Assembly: GCF_011684115.1 (NCBI RefSeq)
Contig: NZ_JAADJV010000003.1
Coordinates: 1 to 64,000 of the forward strand
From: Rahnella aceris
GTDB taxonomy: Bacteria > Pseudomonadota > Gammaproteobacteria > Enterobacterales > Enterobacteriaceae
Direction: 5' to 3'
Length of the DNA stretch: 64,000 bases
Shown: piece by piece, positions 17,950 through 26,682 of the stretch
Position numbering within the stretch: the first letter of the stretch is position 1
Layout: every line of letters starts with the position of its first letter
Made by a program: the position numbers and the translations under genes
Notes under the pieces: generated by a model
Databases searched by the model: none
What the model was told of the DNA's origin: nothing
Seen by the model: the letters and a program-made list of their open reading frames with translations, nothing else

Positions 17950-19035
17950 TTAATGCGTGACAACATCAAGTGCCCGGAGATGTTCAGGTTGCCAGGAAAG
18001 TAGCACTTCGGAACCTGGCTTCCACCCTGGATTCATTGCAGCCGCAGAAAGTTTAACCATAAAATTATCCTGACCGGCCACTTCCGTCATCATGCGTACG
18101 TGATCACCCAGATAAATGAATTGCTGAATTCTTGCCTTCACCTGTTCCATTCCGGGTTGCGGATTATTTACGTGAATACGCTCAGGGCGAATAGAGAGCA
18201 AAATCTTTTTGCCCGGCGAGCTTGGGCGAATTTTTACTGCACGCAGTTGAGTGCCGTCATCGAGTGATGCGCGGTAATAGTCGCCTTCGGCAGCATTGTT
18301 GGTGGCCAGCAGGCTGTTATTCTCGCCGATGAACTGAGCCACGAATGCATTATCCGGTTTTTCATAAATCACATTCGGGCTGTCCATCTGCTGGATCACA
18401 CCATCATTGAACACCGCAACACGGTCAGACATCGTCATTGCTTCGCTCTGGTCATGCGTCACATAAACAATCGTCAGATCCAACATTTTATGAAGTTGCT
18501 TAATTTCCATCTGCATATGTTCGCGCAATTGTTTATCCAGCGCACCAAGGGGTTCGTCCATCAGCACCAGCTTAGGTTCAAACACTAGTGCGCGGGCTAG
18601 CGCAACACGTTGCTGCTGACCGCCCGACATTTGGGCAGGGTAGCGGTCAGCCAGAGATTTGAGTTTGACCATGTCCAGAATGCGGTCAACTTTCTCTTTG
18701 ATATCAGATTTATTAAGCCGTCGAATGGTCAGTGGAAATGCCAGATTTTCCGCCACGGTCATGTGAGGGAAAAGCGCATAGTTCTGGAACACCATGCCGA
18801 TATCTCGCTGATGTGGTGGCAAATTATGCAGAGGTTTATCGCGTAATAAGATTTCACCCTGGGTAGGCGTTTCAAAACCTGCAAGCATCATCAGACTGGT
18901 GGTTTTGCCGGAACCGGAAGGGCCCAACAGTGTCAGAAATTCTCCTTCGTGCACATCAAGGTTGAGGTTTTTGACTACCAGCTTGTCCCCGTCGTAACTC
19001 TTTTTGATATTTTTGAAGCTGACATACGTTCTCAT
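17950..19035 (-). CDS. Polyamine-type ABC transporter ATPase (PotA-like)
   Basis: 361 residues from MRTYVSFKNIKKSYDG; GGAG lies upstream at a good distance, and an earlier ATG at 19083 would add 16 unrelated residues. Walker A is GPSGSGKTT, the signature MSGGQQQRVALARAL and Walker B LVLMDEPLGALD. The C-terminal TOBE-type domain (about 280-355) fits the spermidine/putrescine (PotA) group. No permease is adjacent on this strand; the polyamine-type permeases at 23734 and 25011 lack their own ATPase, so this is the likely partner. Confidence 0.88.
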   Translation of the reverse strand: MRTYVSFKNIKKSYDGDKLVVKNLNLDVHEGEFLTLLGPSGSGKTTSLMMLAGFETPTQGEILLRDKPLHNLPPHQRDIGMVFQNYALFPHMTVAENLAFPLTIRRLNKSDIKEKVDRILDMVKLKSLADRYPAQMSGGQQQRVALARALVFEPKLVLMDEPLGALDKQLREHMQMEIKQLHKMLDLTIVYVTHDQSEAMTMSDRVAVFNDGVIQQMDSPNVIYEKPDNAFVAQFIGENNSLLATNNAAEGDYYRASLDDGTQLRAVKIRPSSPGKKILLSIRPERIHVNNPQPGMEQVKARIQQFIYLGDHVRMMTEVAGQDNFMVKLSAAAMNPGWKPGSEVLLSWQPEHLRALDVVTH

Positions 19036-19197
19036 CACAGGCACTCCGCAAATAAAATTATCGAAAATGGGATGACGCGACACGGCACAATTTGTGCATA
19101 AAACATCCTCAGAAGGATTGTTTGTCTGGCGTTATTAAAAATCTTTACCATCCGCTTCTGACGCTAACAAGCATTTTTTGACAAAATAACACAAAAA

Positions 19198-19235
19198 ATA
19201 AGCCTGAGAGAAATCTCGCAGGCTTATGAATCTTA
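19198..19235. terminator. Terminator between the MocR regulator and the ABC ATPase gene
   Basis: A 9-bp stem (ATAAGCCTG at 19198-19206, CAGGCTTAT at 19219-19227) with an inner AGAG/CTCG pairing. It lies after the minus-strand regulator gene and before the ATPase gene. Confidence 0.65.
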
Positions 19236-19285
19236 TTGTTATTTTTATTTTAAAAGAGTTTATTGCTAGCAGTAAGATCTGTGTT

Positions 19286-20842
19286 TTACGCAGGATCAGG
19301 CAAATCACCTTGCAGGGTCAGCAGCCTATGGTCAGACCCCGGGATTGCACCACCGGCTTGCAGCCTGTGTCGCAAACACTCCACGATGTGCCCGAAAGCC
19401 GTTTCAATTTCTTCTTCAGGAACGCAACCGTAACCGAGCAAAAGCCCGCGCCGCGGGGCAGGGCGCAGGTAATATGCCGACAGCGGGCGTGTGAGAATTT
19501 TTTTCTGCTCCAGCTCTGCGCTCAGCGCCACATCATCAATCGAATCAGGCAGTGACAAAATCAGATGCAAACCGGCATTGCTGTTTTCACACAGGAATTC
19601 CGGACCGAGTTCCTGTCCGATAAGCCGTATCAGGGCATTACGTCGTCTGCCGTAAAGCAATCGCATCCGGCGGATGTGGGCGGCGTAATGCCCTTCGCGA
19701 ATAAATTCCGCAAGCGTAAGTTGCGTCAGTCCGTTACCGGCACGGTACAACTCGGAGTGCGCAATTTTGAGGCGCGAGGCCAGCGGACGCGGCAGGACGA
19801 CATAACTTATCCGCATTGCCGGATACAATGTTTTACTGAATGTACCGATGTAAATCACCGGCGCATCGCTGCTCAGTCCCTGCAACGCGGGGATCGGACT
19901 GCCCGAATAGCGAAATTCGCTGTCGTAATCATCTTCCACTACCCAGCTACCTTGCTGGCTGGCGATGGCAAGAATTTTTTGCCGTCGGGCCAGGCTCATC
20001 ACTGAACCGAGCGGATAGTGATGTGACGGTGTCACGCATATCAGCTTAGGTGCGCGGTCCTGTGGCGGGCTGTCGGGCGGGTTCAGCCCGTTTTCATCCA
20101 CCGGCACCGGCTGAATATCCACGCCGTTGATGGTCAGCACATTGCGGATTCCCCAGTAGCTCGGTTCCTCAATCCAGGCAACATCGCCCGGGTCACAGAG
20201 CATTTTCGCCAGCAAATCCAGCGCCTGGTGGGTACCGGCGGTAATCAGGATCTGATCTGCCGTGCAGTCAACAGAACGCGCTATACGCAAATAATCTGCC
20301 AGCGCATGTTGCAGTTGCGGGCAGCCACCATGGCGGGAGTAGGTGAGGAATTCGGGCGGCAGACGACGGCTCAGACGGTTCTGCAACTTACGCCAGATGT
20401 CATGCGGAAATTTTGTGACGTCCGGAACCCCGGGCATAAACGCGCCCCACTGATGCGAGGCAACGCCGGTACGCGTCAGCAGTTGAGAACCGCGCTTGGA
20501 AAGTGACACATGGCTGCGAACCGGTGCGCAGCGCAGAGGTGTTTTATCGGCGATCACGCCGTCTTTCGGTAAATCTGCGGGAACGAAGGTTCCGCTTCCG
20601 GTGCGGGTCTGAATGTAGCCTTCGGCCTGTAACTGCTCGTAGGCAGCCAGCACCGTATTGCGCGAAATATCCAGTTCTTTGGCAAGGTCTCTTGAGGCGG
20701 GCAAGCGGCTGCCAGGCGCAATACTGCCATCAAATATAGCCTGTTGTAATGCCTGATAAACCCGCTTGTTCAGCGTGCCGGGCCAGGCATCTGAAAGCTC
20801 AGTGAGACGTTGCAAAATGAGGTCAGAAAGCAATGAGCGCAA
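19286..20842 (-). CDS. MocR/GabR-family regulator (GntR HTH fused to aminotransferase fold)
   Basis: 518 residues. An N-terminal GntR winged helix (about 25-95: RLPASRDLAKELDISRNTVL) is joined to a fold-type I aminotransferase domain (about 130-480). The PLP Lys is in YIGTFSKTLYPAMRISY. TTG at 20842 is taken as start because GAGGA lies 7 nt upstream. It is divergent from the GABA aminotransferase gene (146 nt apart). MocR proteins such as GabR sense an amine and PLP and activate the neighbouring aminotransferase gene, so a GabR-like role is likely. Confidence 0.85.
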   Translation of the reverse strand: MRSLLSDLILQRLTELSDAWPGTLNKRVYQALQQAIFDGSIAPGSRLPASRDLAKELDISRNTVLAAYEQLQAEGYIQTRTGSGTFVPADLPKDGVIADKTPLRCAPVRSHVSLSKRGSQLLTRTGVASHQWGAFMPGVPDVTKFPHDIWRKLQNRLSRRLPPEFLTYSRHGGCPQLQHALADYLRIARSVDCTADQILITAGTHQALDLLAKMLCDPGDVAWIEEPSYWGIRNVLTINGVDIQPVPVDENGLNPPDSPPQDRAPKLICVTPSHHYPLGSVMSLARRQKILAIASQQGSWVVEDDYDSEFRYSGSPIPALQGLSSDAPVIYIGTFSKTLYPAMRISYVVLPRPLASRLKIAHSELYRAGNGLTQLTLAEFIREGHYAAHIRRMRLLYGRRRNALIRLIGQELGPEFLCENSNAGLHLILSLPDSIDDVALSAELEQKKILTRPLSAYYLRPAPRRGLLLGYGCVPEEEIETAFGHIVECLRHRLQAGGAIPGSDHRLLTLQGDLPDPA

Positions 20843-20988
20843 AAGTGGATCCTCAAAATAAATGAAACTGGTTCTGGATTATAGAGCCGCTGGCGGGATA
20901 AAAAACAAGTACAGATTGCTAATTCGACAAATTGTTCATCTCGCAACCGGCAATCTATAAAACATCAACCTGAAGGCAGGAGCGAAAG

Positions 20989-22257
20989 ATGAGTCACAGT
21001 GAACTGGAAAAACGCCGTAAAGAAGCGACGCCGCGTGGTGTAGGTGTCATGTGTGATTTCTATGCGGCAAAAGCAGAAAATGCCACGCTGTGGGATGAAC
21101 ACGGGCGGGAATACATCGATTTCACTGCCGGGATTGCGGTTCTGAACACCGGACATCGTCACCCGAAAATCGTTGAAGCCATCCGCAACCAGCTCGACCT
21201 GTTCACACACACTTCCTACCAGATTGTGCCTTATGCCAGCTTTGTGAATCTGGCTGAACGCATCAACGCGATTTCTCCGGTGAGCGGCAAAGCGAAAACC
21301 ACTTTCTTCAGTACCGGCGCGGAAGCTGTCGAAAACGCGGTGAAAATTGCCCGCTCCGCCACCGGTCGCCCGGGCATCATCACTTTCTCCGGTGCATTTC
21401 ATGGCCGCACGCTGCTGACCATGGCGTTGACCGGCAAAGTAGTGCCTTACAAAGTGGGCTTCGGGCCGTTCCCGGCCTCGGTCTTCCACGCCCAATATCC
21501 CAACGCCGTTCACGGTGTCACCACTGAAATGGCACTCGACAGTATTGAACGTATTTTTCGCAGCGATATCGCGCCGCAGCAAATTGCTGCGATCCTGTAT
21601 GAGCCGGTACAAGGCGAGGGCGGTTTCAATATCGCGCCGGAAGATTTCGTGAAAGGGCTGCGCGAAATCTGTGACCGTCACGGCATCGTGATGATTGCCG
21701 ACGAAGTACAGAGCGGCTTTGCGCGTACCGGTAAAATGTTCGCGTCAGAATACTATCCCGATGCCAAACCGGACATCGTCACGATGGCGAAAAGCCTCGG
21801 CGGCGGTTTGCCGATCTCGGGCGTAACCGGGCGCGCCGGGCTGATGGACGCACCGGAGCCGGGCGGCCTTGGCGGTACTTACGCGGGTAATCCGCTGGCC
21901 GTGGCCTCTGCGCTGGCAGTGCTGGATATCATCGAAGAAGAAAAATTGTGCGAGCGCGCAAATCGTCTCGGTGCAGAGCTGACTGAAGTACTCGGGAAAG
22001 CCAAAGCGAATTGTGCGGCACTGGTGGATGTCCGTGCGCGTGGTTCAATGGTGGCGGCCGAATTTAACGATCCCGTGACCGGAAAACCTTCTTCTGAACT
22101 GACCAAACAGTATCTGCGCAAAGCGCTGGACGCCGGATTGCTGATGCTCAGTTGCGGTGTGCATGGCAACGTGATCCGTTTCCTTTATCCGCTGACCATT
22201 CCTGATGTGCAGTTTAAAGAAGCCCTGGCAATTTTGTCCCGTGTGCTGACTGACTGA
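20989..22257 (+). CDS. 4-aminobutyrate aminotransferase (GabT/PuuE type)
   Basis: 422 residues, usual for GabT (426) and PuuE (421). Class III landmarks: FSTGAEAVENAVKIAR, SGAFHGRTL, ADEVQSGFARTGKMFA and the PLP Lys in TMAKSLGGGLPISGV. It converts GABA and 2-oxoglutarate to succinate semialdehyde and glutamate. A succinate semialdehyde dehydrogenase (38628) that could finish the route lies 16 kb away. RBS GGCAGGAG sits before the ATG. GabT and PuuE are not separated with confidence here. Confidence 0.88.
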   Translation: MSHSELEKRRKEATPRGVGVMCDFYAAKAENATLWDEHGREYIDFTAGIAVLNTGHRHPKIVEAIRNQLDLFTHTSYQIVPYASFVNLAERINAISPVSGKAKTTFFSTGAEAVENAVKIARSATGRPGIITFSGAFHGRTLLTMALTGKVVPYKVGFGPFPASVFHAQYPNAVHGVTTEMALDSIERIFRSDIAPQQIAAILYEPVQGEGGFNIAPEDFVKGLREICDRHGIVMIADEVQSGFARTGKMFASEYYPDAKPDIVTMAKSLGGGLPISGVTGRAGLMDAPEPGGLGGTYAGNPLAVASALAVLDIIEEEKLCERANRLGAELTEVLGKAKANCAALVDVRARGSMVAAEFNDPVTGKPSSELTKQYLRKALDAGLLMLSCGVHGNVIRFLYPLTIPDVQFKEALAILSRVLTD

Positions 22258-22453
22258 GGAAACCTGCGCATCGGGCTGAGTGATTAGCCGTTCAGACAGA
22301 GTGCACAGATGCACGAAAGCAGTGCCAATAATAAGAAACTGAGTGTCATGAGGCATAAAAAAATCACATAACGCCTCTTCAATCCCTGTCCGCCCGCCGT
22401 TCTGTGCGTGGCGGATGGACTCAACCGGAATGGCATGGTTTATGCTTCATTAT

Positions 22454-22475
22454 AAAATATGATGCATCATATTTT
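22454..22475. promoter_or_regulatory. Perfect 22-bp palindrome with core ATGATGCATCAT
   Basis: The palindrome is centred between 22464 and 22465 with perfect pairing over 22 bases; its core TGATGCATCA recurs at 25900 and 31294. It lies 60 nt upstream of the binding-protein gene, overlapping a TATAAA-like -10. It is the best candidate operator for the GntR/FCD regulator encoded at 30548. Confidence 0.75.
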
Positions 22476-22534
22476 TAACAATGCCGTTCTCTTAGCGTTT
22501 TTCCTTACTTTTTCGTTAACCCAGGAGTCACAGC

Positions 22535-23563
22535 ATGTTCAAGAAAATAGCCCTTACCACGCTTCTTGCAGGGTTGGTGTTTCAGGCTCAGGCGGAATCC
22601 CTGACCGTGATTTCTTTTGGTGGCCTGAATAAGGACGCCCAGGACAAAGCATTTTACAAACCTTTTGCGGCAGCAGGAAAAGGCACGATTGAGCCAGGAG
22701 AATACAATGGCGAAATGGCGCGCATCCGTGCCATGGTTGAAACCAAACAGGTTGGCTGGGACGTCGTGGAAGTGGAAAGCCCGGAGCTTATCCGCGGCTG
22801 TGATGAAGGGCTGTTCGAACCGCTGGACTGGAACAAGCTGGGCGACAAAACGCAGTACGTGCCGGGCGCGGTCACCGAATGTGGTGCGGGCATCTTCCTG
22901 TGGTCAACCGTGCTGACTTATGACGCCAGTAAACTGAAAAAAGCGCCAACCAGTTGGGCCGACTTCTGGGACGTGAAAGATTTTCCGGGCAAACGCGCAC
23001 TGCGCAAGAGCGCCAAATTCACGCTGGAAATCGCCTTACTGGCAGACGGTGTGAAACGTGAAGATATTTACAAAGTTCTGGCAACCCCTGCGGGCGTTGA
23101 ACGTGCTTTCAAAAAACTTGATCAGATCAAACCGAACATTCAGTGGTGGGAATCCGGTGCACAGCCGTTGCAATGGCTGGTGTCCGGCGATGTGGTCATG
23201 ACCTCTGCGTATAATGGCCGCGTCAGCGCCGCGCAAGGTGAAGGCCACGATTTCAAAATGGTCTGGGACAACAGTCTCTACGACCTCGACAGCTGGGCCA
23301 TTGTCAAAGGTTCCAAACACAAAGATCTGGCCGAACAGTTTATAGCCTTCGCCAACAAACCTGAAAACCAGAAAGTCTTTGCCGAAACCATCCCCTATGG
23401 CCCGACCGAGAAGTCGGTCACCGGCATGATAGACGCGAAATATGCTCAGAATCTGCCAACCGCTGAGAAAAACCTGGCAGGCGCTTTGCAGGTAGATACT
23501 CACTTCTGGATTGAGCATGGTGAAGATCTCGAGCAACGGTTCAACGCCTGGTCTTCTAAGTAG
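22535..23563 (+). CDS. Polyamine-type periplasmic binding protein
   Basis: 342 residues. Signal peptide MFKKIALTTLLAGLVFQAQA ends at AQA-E. The mature protein fits the PotD/PotF-like group (SBP_bac_8): LTVISFGGLNKDAQ, GWDVVEVESPELIRGCDEG and WWESGAQPLQWLVSGDVVM. This group binds polyamines or other cationic amines. It is the first gene of the import operon and is preceded by the 22-bp palindrome. The ligand is inferred only from context: an amino alcohol or hydroxylated amine. Confidence 0.88.
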   Translation: MFKKIALTTLLAGLVFQAQAESLTVISFGGLNKDAQDKAFYKPFAAAGKGTIEPGEYNGEMARIRAMVETKQVGWDVVEVESPELIRGCDEGLFEPLDWNKLGDKTQYVPGAVTECGAGIFLWSTVLTYDASKLKKAPTSWADFWDVKDFPGKRALRKSAKFTLEIALLADGVKREDIYKVLATPAGVERAFKKLDQIKPNIQWWESGAQPLQWLVSGDVVMTSAYNGRVSAAQGEGHDFKMVWDNSLYDLDSWAIVKGSKHKDLAEQFIAFANKPENQKVFAETIPYGPTEKSVTGMIDAKYAQNLPTAEKNLAGALQVDTHFWIEHGEDLEQRFNAWSSK

Positions 23564-23567
23564 TCGG

Positions 23568-23692
23568 CCCTTCATCCTTCAAGCTGCACCTGCGCTGGCT
23601 TCACTCGTGAACCCCGGTCACATACTCAAGTATGCTCCCGGGGATCCGTCTCGTTCGCCGCCTTGCTGCAACTCGAATGATTTTGGGCTGTG
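23568..23692. repeat. Dispersed imperfect palindromic element inside the operon
   Basis: About 125 bp with matching ends (TTCAAGCTGCACC near 23578 and CTTGCTGCAACTCGAA near 23664) and an inner hairpin around ACTCAAGTATGCTCCCGGGG. It resembles ERIC/YPAL-type intergenic elements common in Yersiniaceae, from memory; the family name is uncertain. It sits between the binding-protein and first permease genes and should be transcribed, where a long hairpin could lower downstream expression. Confidence 0.6.
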
Positions 23693-23733
23693 AGCCCGAT
23701 AAAAGCATAAAAACCTCGCAGCGGGAGAAAAAC

Positions 23734-24999
23734 ATGAGTCAAACCGAAATGTTGACCACACCGGTGACGGAGGAATCAGCAGAAGGGCCAACATTGCGTC
23801 AGCGTCTGCGTAAAGTGGAAGCGGCGTATACGCGTCGTTCTTTATTGCTGATCGCGCCGCTGTTGCTGTTTGTTATTGTCAGTTTTCTGTTCCCGATTGC
23901 GTCCATTCTGGGCAAGAGTGTGACTAATCCGGAACTGGGCGCAACCCTGCCGGAAACTGTGGCGCAGCTTGCACACTGGGACGGCAAAACCGTGCCGGAT
24001 GAAGCGACGTTTACTGCACTGGTCACCGATTTGCGTCATGCCCGCAGCAGCGGTCAGATGGCAAGCATTGCCAAGCGTTTAAGCTACGAAGATAACCGTT
24101 ACCGCAGCCTGATCACTGGCACATTACGTCACGTACCCGCGGGAGGGGGCGCGATCCGTGAACCGTTAATCCAGAGCATGCCGCTGTGGGGTGAACTCAG
24201 CACCTGGCAGACGCTGCAACGTGCTTCGGGTCCGGTGACTTCTCTCTATTTATTGTCGGCGTTCGACCGGAAGGTAGACGTGGATACTGGCAAAGTTGTC
24301 GCACTGCCACCGGATCAGGCGCTGTACGTCAACGTGCTGCTGCGCACATTGTGGATGGCGCTGGTGGTGACGATTTGCTGCGTCGTGCTGGGTTATCCGC
24401 TGGCGTACTGGCTGGCAAAACAACCTTCCGGACGCGCGAATTTGCTGATGATTCTGGTGTTACTGCCGTTCTGGACGTCGTTGATTGTCCGCACGGCCAG
24501 CTGGATTGTGCTGTTGCAATCGGGCGGCCTGATTAACCGGGCGTTACTTTCCACCGGCATTATCGATCACCCGCTGGTGATGGTGTTCAACCGCCTCGGC
24601 GTTTATATCTCGATGACGCACATCATGCTGCCGTTTATCGTCCTTCCTTTATATGCGGTGATGAAAAGCATTTCGCCTAATTATGTTCGCGCCGCGATTT
24701 CACTGGGTGCGCATCCTTTCTCCGCCTTCTGGCGGGTGTACGTGCCGCAAACCTACGCGGGTGTCACGGCCGGTGCATTGCTGGTGTTTATGATGGCGAT
24801 TGGTTACTACATCACGCCTGCGTTGCTGGGCGGTCCGGGCGATCAGATGGTCAGTTACTTCGTGGCGTTCTTTACCAATACAACCATGAACTGGGGCATG
24901 GCCGCAGCGCTGGGCAGTCAGTTGCTGGTGATTGTGGTGCTGCTGTACATCGTTTACATCCGCGTTACGCGCACCAAAGCTGAAATTGCAGCGCATTAA
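23734..24999 (+). CDS. Polyamine-type ABC permease (PotB/PotH-like)
   Basis: 421 residues from MSQTEM, preceded by GGGAG; an upstream reading from 23632 passes through the palindromic element and is rejected. The first membrane segment (LLLIAPLLLFVIVSFLFPIA) is followed by a periplasmic insert of about 140 residues, then five more segments. The EAA loop reads RAAISLGAHPFSAFWRVYVP. It forms the channel with the next gene, which starts 11 nt downstream. Confidence 0.88.
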   Translation: MSQTEMLTTPVTEESAEGPTLRQRLRKVEAAYTRRSLLLIAPLLLFVIVSFLFPIASILGKSVTNPELGATLPETVAQLAHWDGKTVPDEATFTALVTDLRHARSSGQMASIAKRLSYEDNRYRSLITGTLRHVPAGGGAIREPLIQSMPLWGELSTWQTLQRASGPVTSLYLLSAFDRKVDVDTGKVVALPPDQALYVNVLLRTLWMALVVTICCVVLGYPLAYWLAKQPSGRANLLMILVLLPFWTSLIVRTASWIVLLQSGGLINRALLSTGIIDHPLVMVFNRLGVYISMTHIMLPFIVLPLYAVMKSISPNYVRAAISLGAHPFSAFWRVYVPQTYAGVTAGALLVFMMAIGYYITPALLGGPGDQMVSYFVAFFTNTTMNWGMAAALGSQLLVIVVLLYIVYIRVTRTKAEIAAH

Positions 25000-25010
25000 G
25001 GAGCCCGAAG

Positions 25011-25850
25011 ATGAAACACGCAATGAGACAAAAAGGGGCGTTAATCCTGCGGTTATGGCGCTGGTGTTTTAATTTCTACAGTGCGGCGGTCCTGCTGTTT
25101 CTGATTGTGCCGGTGCTGATCATCGTGCCGCTGTCATTTAACGCCGGTTCGTTTCTCAGCTATCCGCTGACAGGTTTTTCGCTGCGCTGGTATCAGACGT
25201 TTTTCCATTCCAATGAATGGCTGAGTTCACTGGGTAACAGCCTGCTGATTGCGCCACTGGCGACTTTGCTCGCCACTCTTCTCGGCGTTCTGGCTGCGGT
25301 CGGGCTGGTGCGCGGTGAATTTCGCGGTAAATCACTGGTGATGGCCATTCTGATTTCGCCGATGATCGCGCCGGTAGTGATTATCGCCGTTGGCATGTTC
25401 TTCTTCTTTGCCCGCGTATCCCTGCTCAACAGTTATCTCGGGCTGGTGCTGGCACATGCATTACTTGGCGTGCCGTTTGTGGTGATCACGGTAGTGGCGA
25501 TACTCAAAAATTACGACCGCAATTTATCCCGCGCCGCCGCCAGCCTCGGCGCGTCGCCGTGGACCGTATTCCGTAAAGTTACGCTGCCGCTGATTGCGCC
25601 GGGTGTTTTCTCAGGAGCGCTGTTTGCGTTTGCGGCGTCATTCGACGAAGTGGTGGTGACGTTATTTCTTGCCAGCCCGCGTCAGCGCACGCTGCCTATC
25701 CAGATGTTTGCCGGTATTCGTGAAAACCTCGACCCGACCATTGCGGCGGCGGCGTCGCTGATGGTCGGTGCATCGCTGATTTTGCTGCTGGTGATGGAAC
25801 TGCTGCGCCGCCGTGGCGAACGCCTGCGTCATTCGACGGCAACACACTGA
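25011..25850 (+). CDS. Polyamine-type ABC permease (PotC/PotI-like)
   Basis: 279 residues with about six membrane segments. The EAA loop is RAAASLGASPWTVFRKVTLP, followed by FAASFDEVVVTLFL, a landmark of the PotC/PotI branch. It is the last gene of the import operon and is followed by a terminator at 25864. No ATPase gene follows; the PotA-like ATPase at 17950 is the likely partner. Confidence 0.9.
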   Translation: MKHAMRQKGALILRLWRWCFNFYSAAVLLFLIVPVLIIVPLSFNAGSFLSYPLTGFSLRWYQTFFHSNEWLSSLGNSLLIAPLATLLATLLGVLAAVGLVRGEFRGKSLVMAILISPMIAPVVIIAVGMFFFFARVSLLNSYLGLVLAHALLGVPFVVITVVAILKNYDRNLSRAAASLGASPWTVFRKVTLPLIAPGVFSGALFAFAASFDEVVVTLFLASPRQRTLPIQMFAGIRENLDPTIAAAASLMVGASLILLLVMELLRRRGERLRHSTATH

Positions 25851-25863
25851 CGTTAAATTCATC

Positions 25864-25890
25864 AGAGGACTTTACAGGTCCTCTTTTTTT
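25864..25890 (+). terminator. Terminator ending the ABC import operon
   Basis: Stem AGAGGAC (25864-25870) with GTCCTCT (25878-25884) and a 7-nt loop, followed by a run of T. It separates the permease genes from the SDR-kinase-lyase operon, which therefore needs its own promoter. Confidence 0.85.
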
Positions 25891-25899
25891 GATTATTCC

Positions 25900-25909
25900 T
25901 GATGCATCA
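25900..25909. promoter_or_regulatory. TGATGCATCA operator before the SDR-kinase-lyase operon
   Basis: An exact copy of the 10-bp palindromic core also found at 22460 and 31294. It lies 30 nt upstream of the SDR start, just after the terminator, as expected for an operator controlling a separate transcript. Confidence 0.7.
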
Positions 25910-25938
25910 AATATCAAAAGTAACGGGAGCCATTTCTC

Positions 25939-26682
25939 ATGACTGACACAACTCAGAAAAAAACGCTTTTGCTGACCGGCGCAAGCCGTGGCATTGGTCA
26001 CGCGACGGTCAAACATTTCTATGCTGCGGGGTGGCGGATTTTCACCGCATCGCGGCAGAACTGGGTGGATGAATGTCCGTGGGCAGAGGGTTTTCTCAAT
26101 CATATTCACCTGGATCTGGAAGACATCGACAGCGTGCAGAAAGCCCTGCCGATGATCAAAGAACGCCTCGGCGGACGGCTGGATGCGCTGGTCGATAACG
26201 CGGGTATTTCACCGAAAACCCCTACCGGTGGTCGTCTCGGTGTGCTCGACAGTGATTACGCCACCTGGTTGCAGGTGTTTAACGTCAACCTGTTTTCAAC
26301 CGCCATTCTGGCAACCGGATTATTTGATGAACTGAAAACCGCACAGGGCAGCATTATCAACGTAACCTCGATTGCGGGCAGCAAAGTGCATCCGTTTGCC
26401 GGTGTGGCCTATGCCTGTTCTAAAGCGGCGCTCTCGACGCTGACCCGCGAAATGGCACACGAATTCGGCCCGCACGGCATACGGGTAAATGCCATTGCGC
26501 CGGGGGAAATTGATACCGCGATCCTCTCGCCGGGCACGCAGGAAATTGTCGAGCGCAGCGTGCCGTTGCAGCGACTGGGTAAGGCTGAAGAAGTCGCTTC
26601 ACTGATCCATTTTCTGTGCACATCGGGCGCTTCTTACGTGAACGGCGCTGAAATACATGTGAACGGCGGTCAGCATGTCTGA
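25939..26682 (+). CDS. Short-chain dehydrogenase/reductase
   Basis: 247 residues, classical SDR. Cofactor motif TGASRGIGHA (about 14-23), DNAGIS (about 88), catalytic Ser in NVTSIAGS, and YACSK (Tyr and Lys of YxxxK). The C-terminus ends in NGAEIHVNGGQHV, the usual SDR close. It probably oxidises or reduces a hydroxyl/carbonyl group of the substrate or of the aldehyde made by the lyase. The stop overlaps the kinase start by 8 nt, so the genes are co-translated. Confidence 0.88.
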   Translation: MTDTTQKKTLLLTGASRGIGHATVKHFYAAGWRIFTASRQNWVDECPWAEGFLNHIHLDLEDIDSVQKALPMIKERLGGRLDALVDNAGISPKTPTGGRLGVLDSDYATWLQVFNVNLFSTAILATGLFDELKTAQGSIINVTSIAGSKVHPFAGVAYACSKAALSTLTREMAHEFGPHGIRVNAIAPGEIDTAILSPGTQEIVERSVPLQRLGKAEEVASLIHFLCTSGASYVNGAEIHVNGGQHV

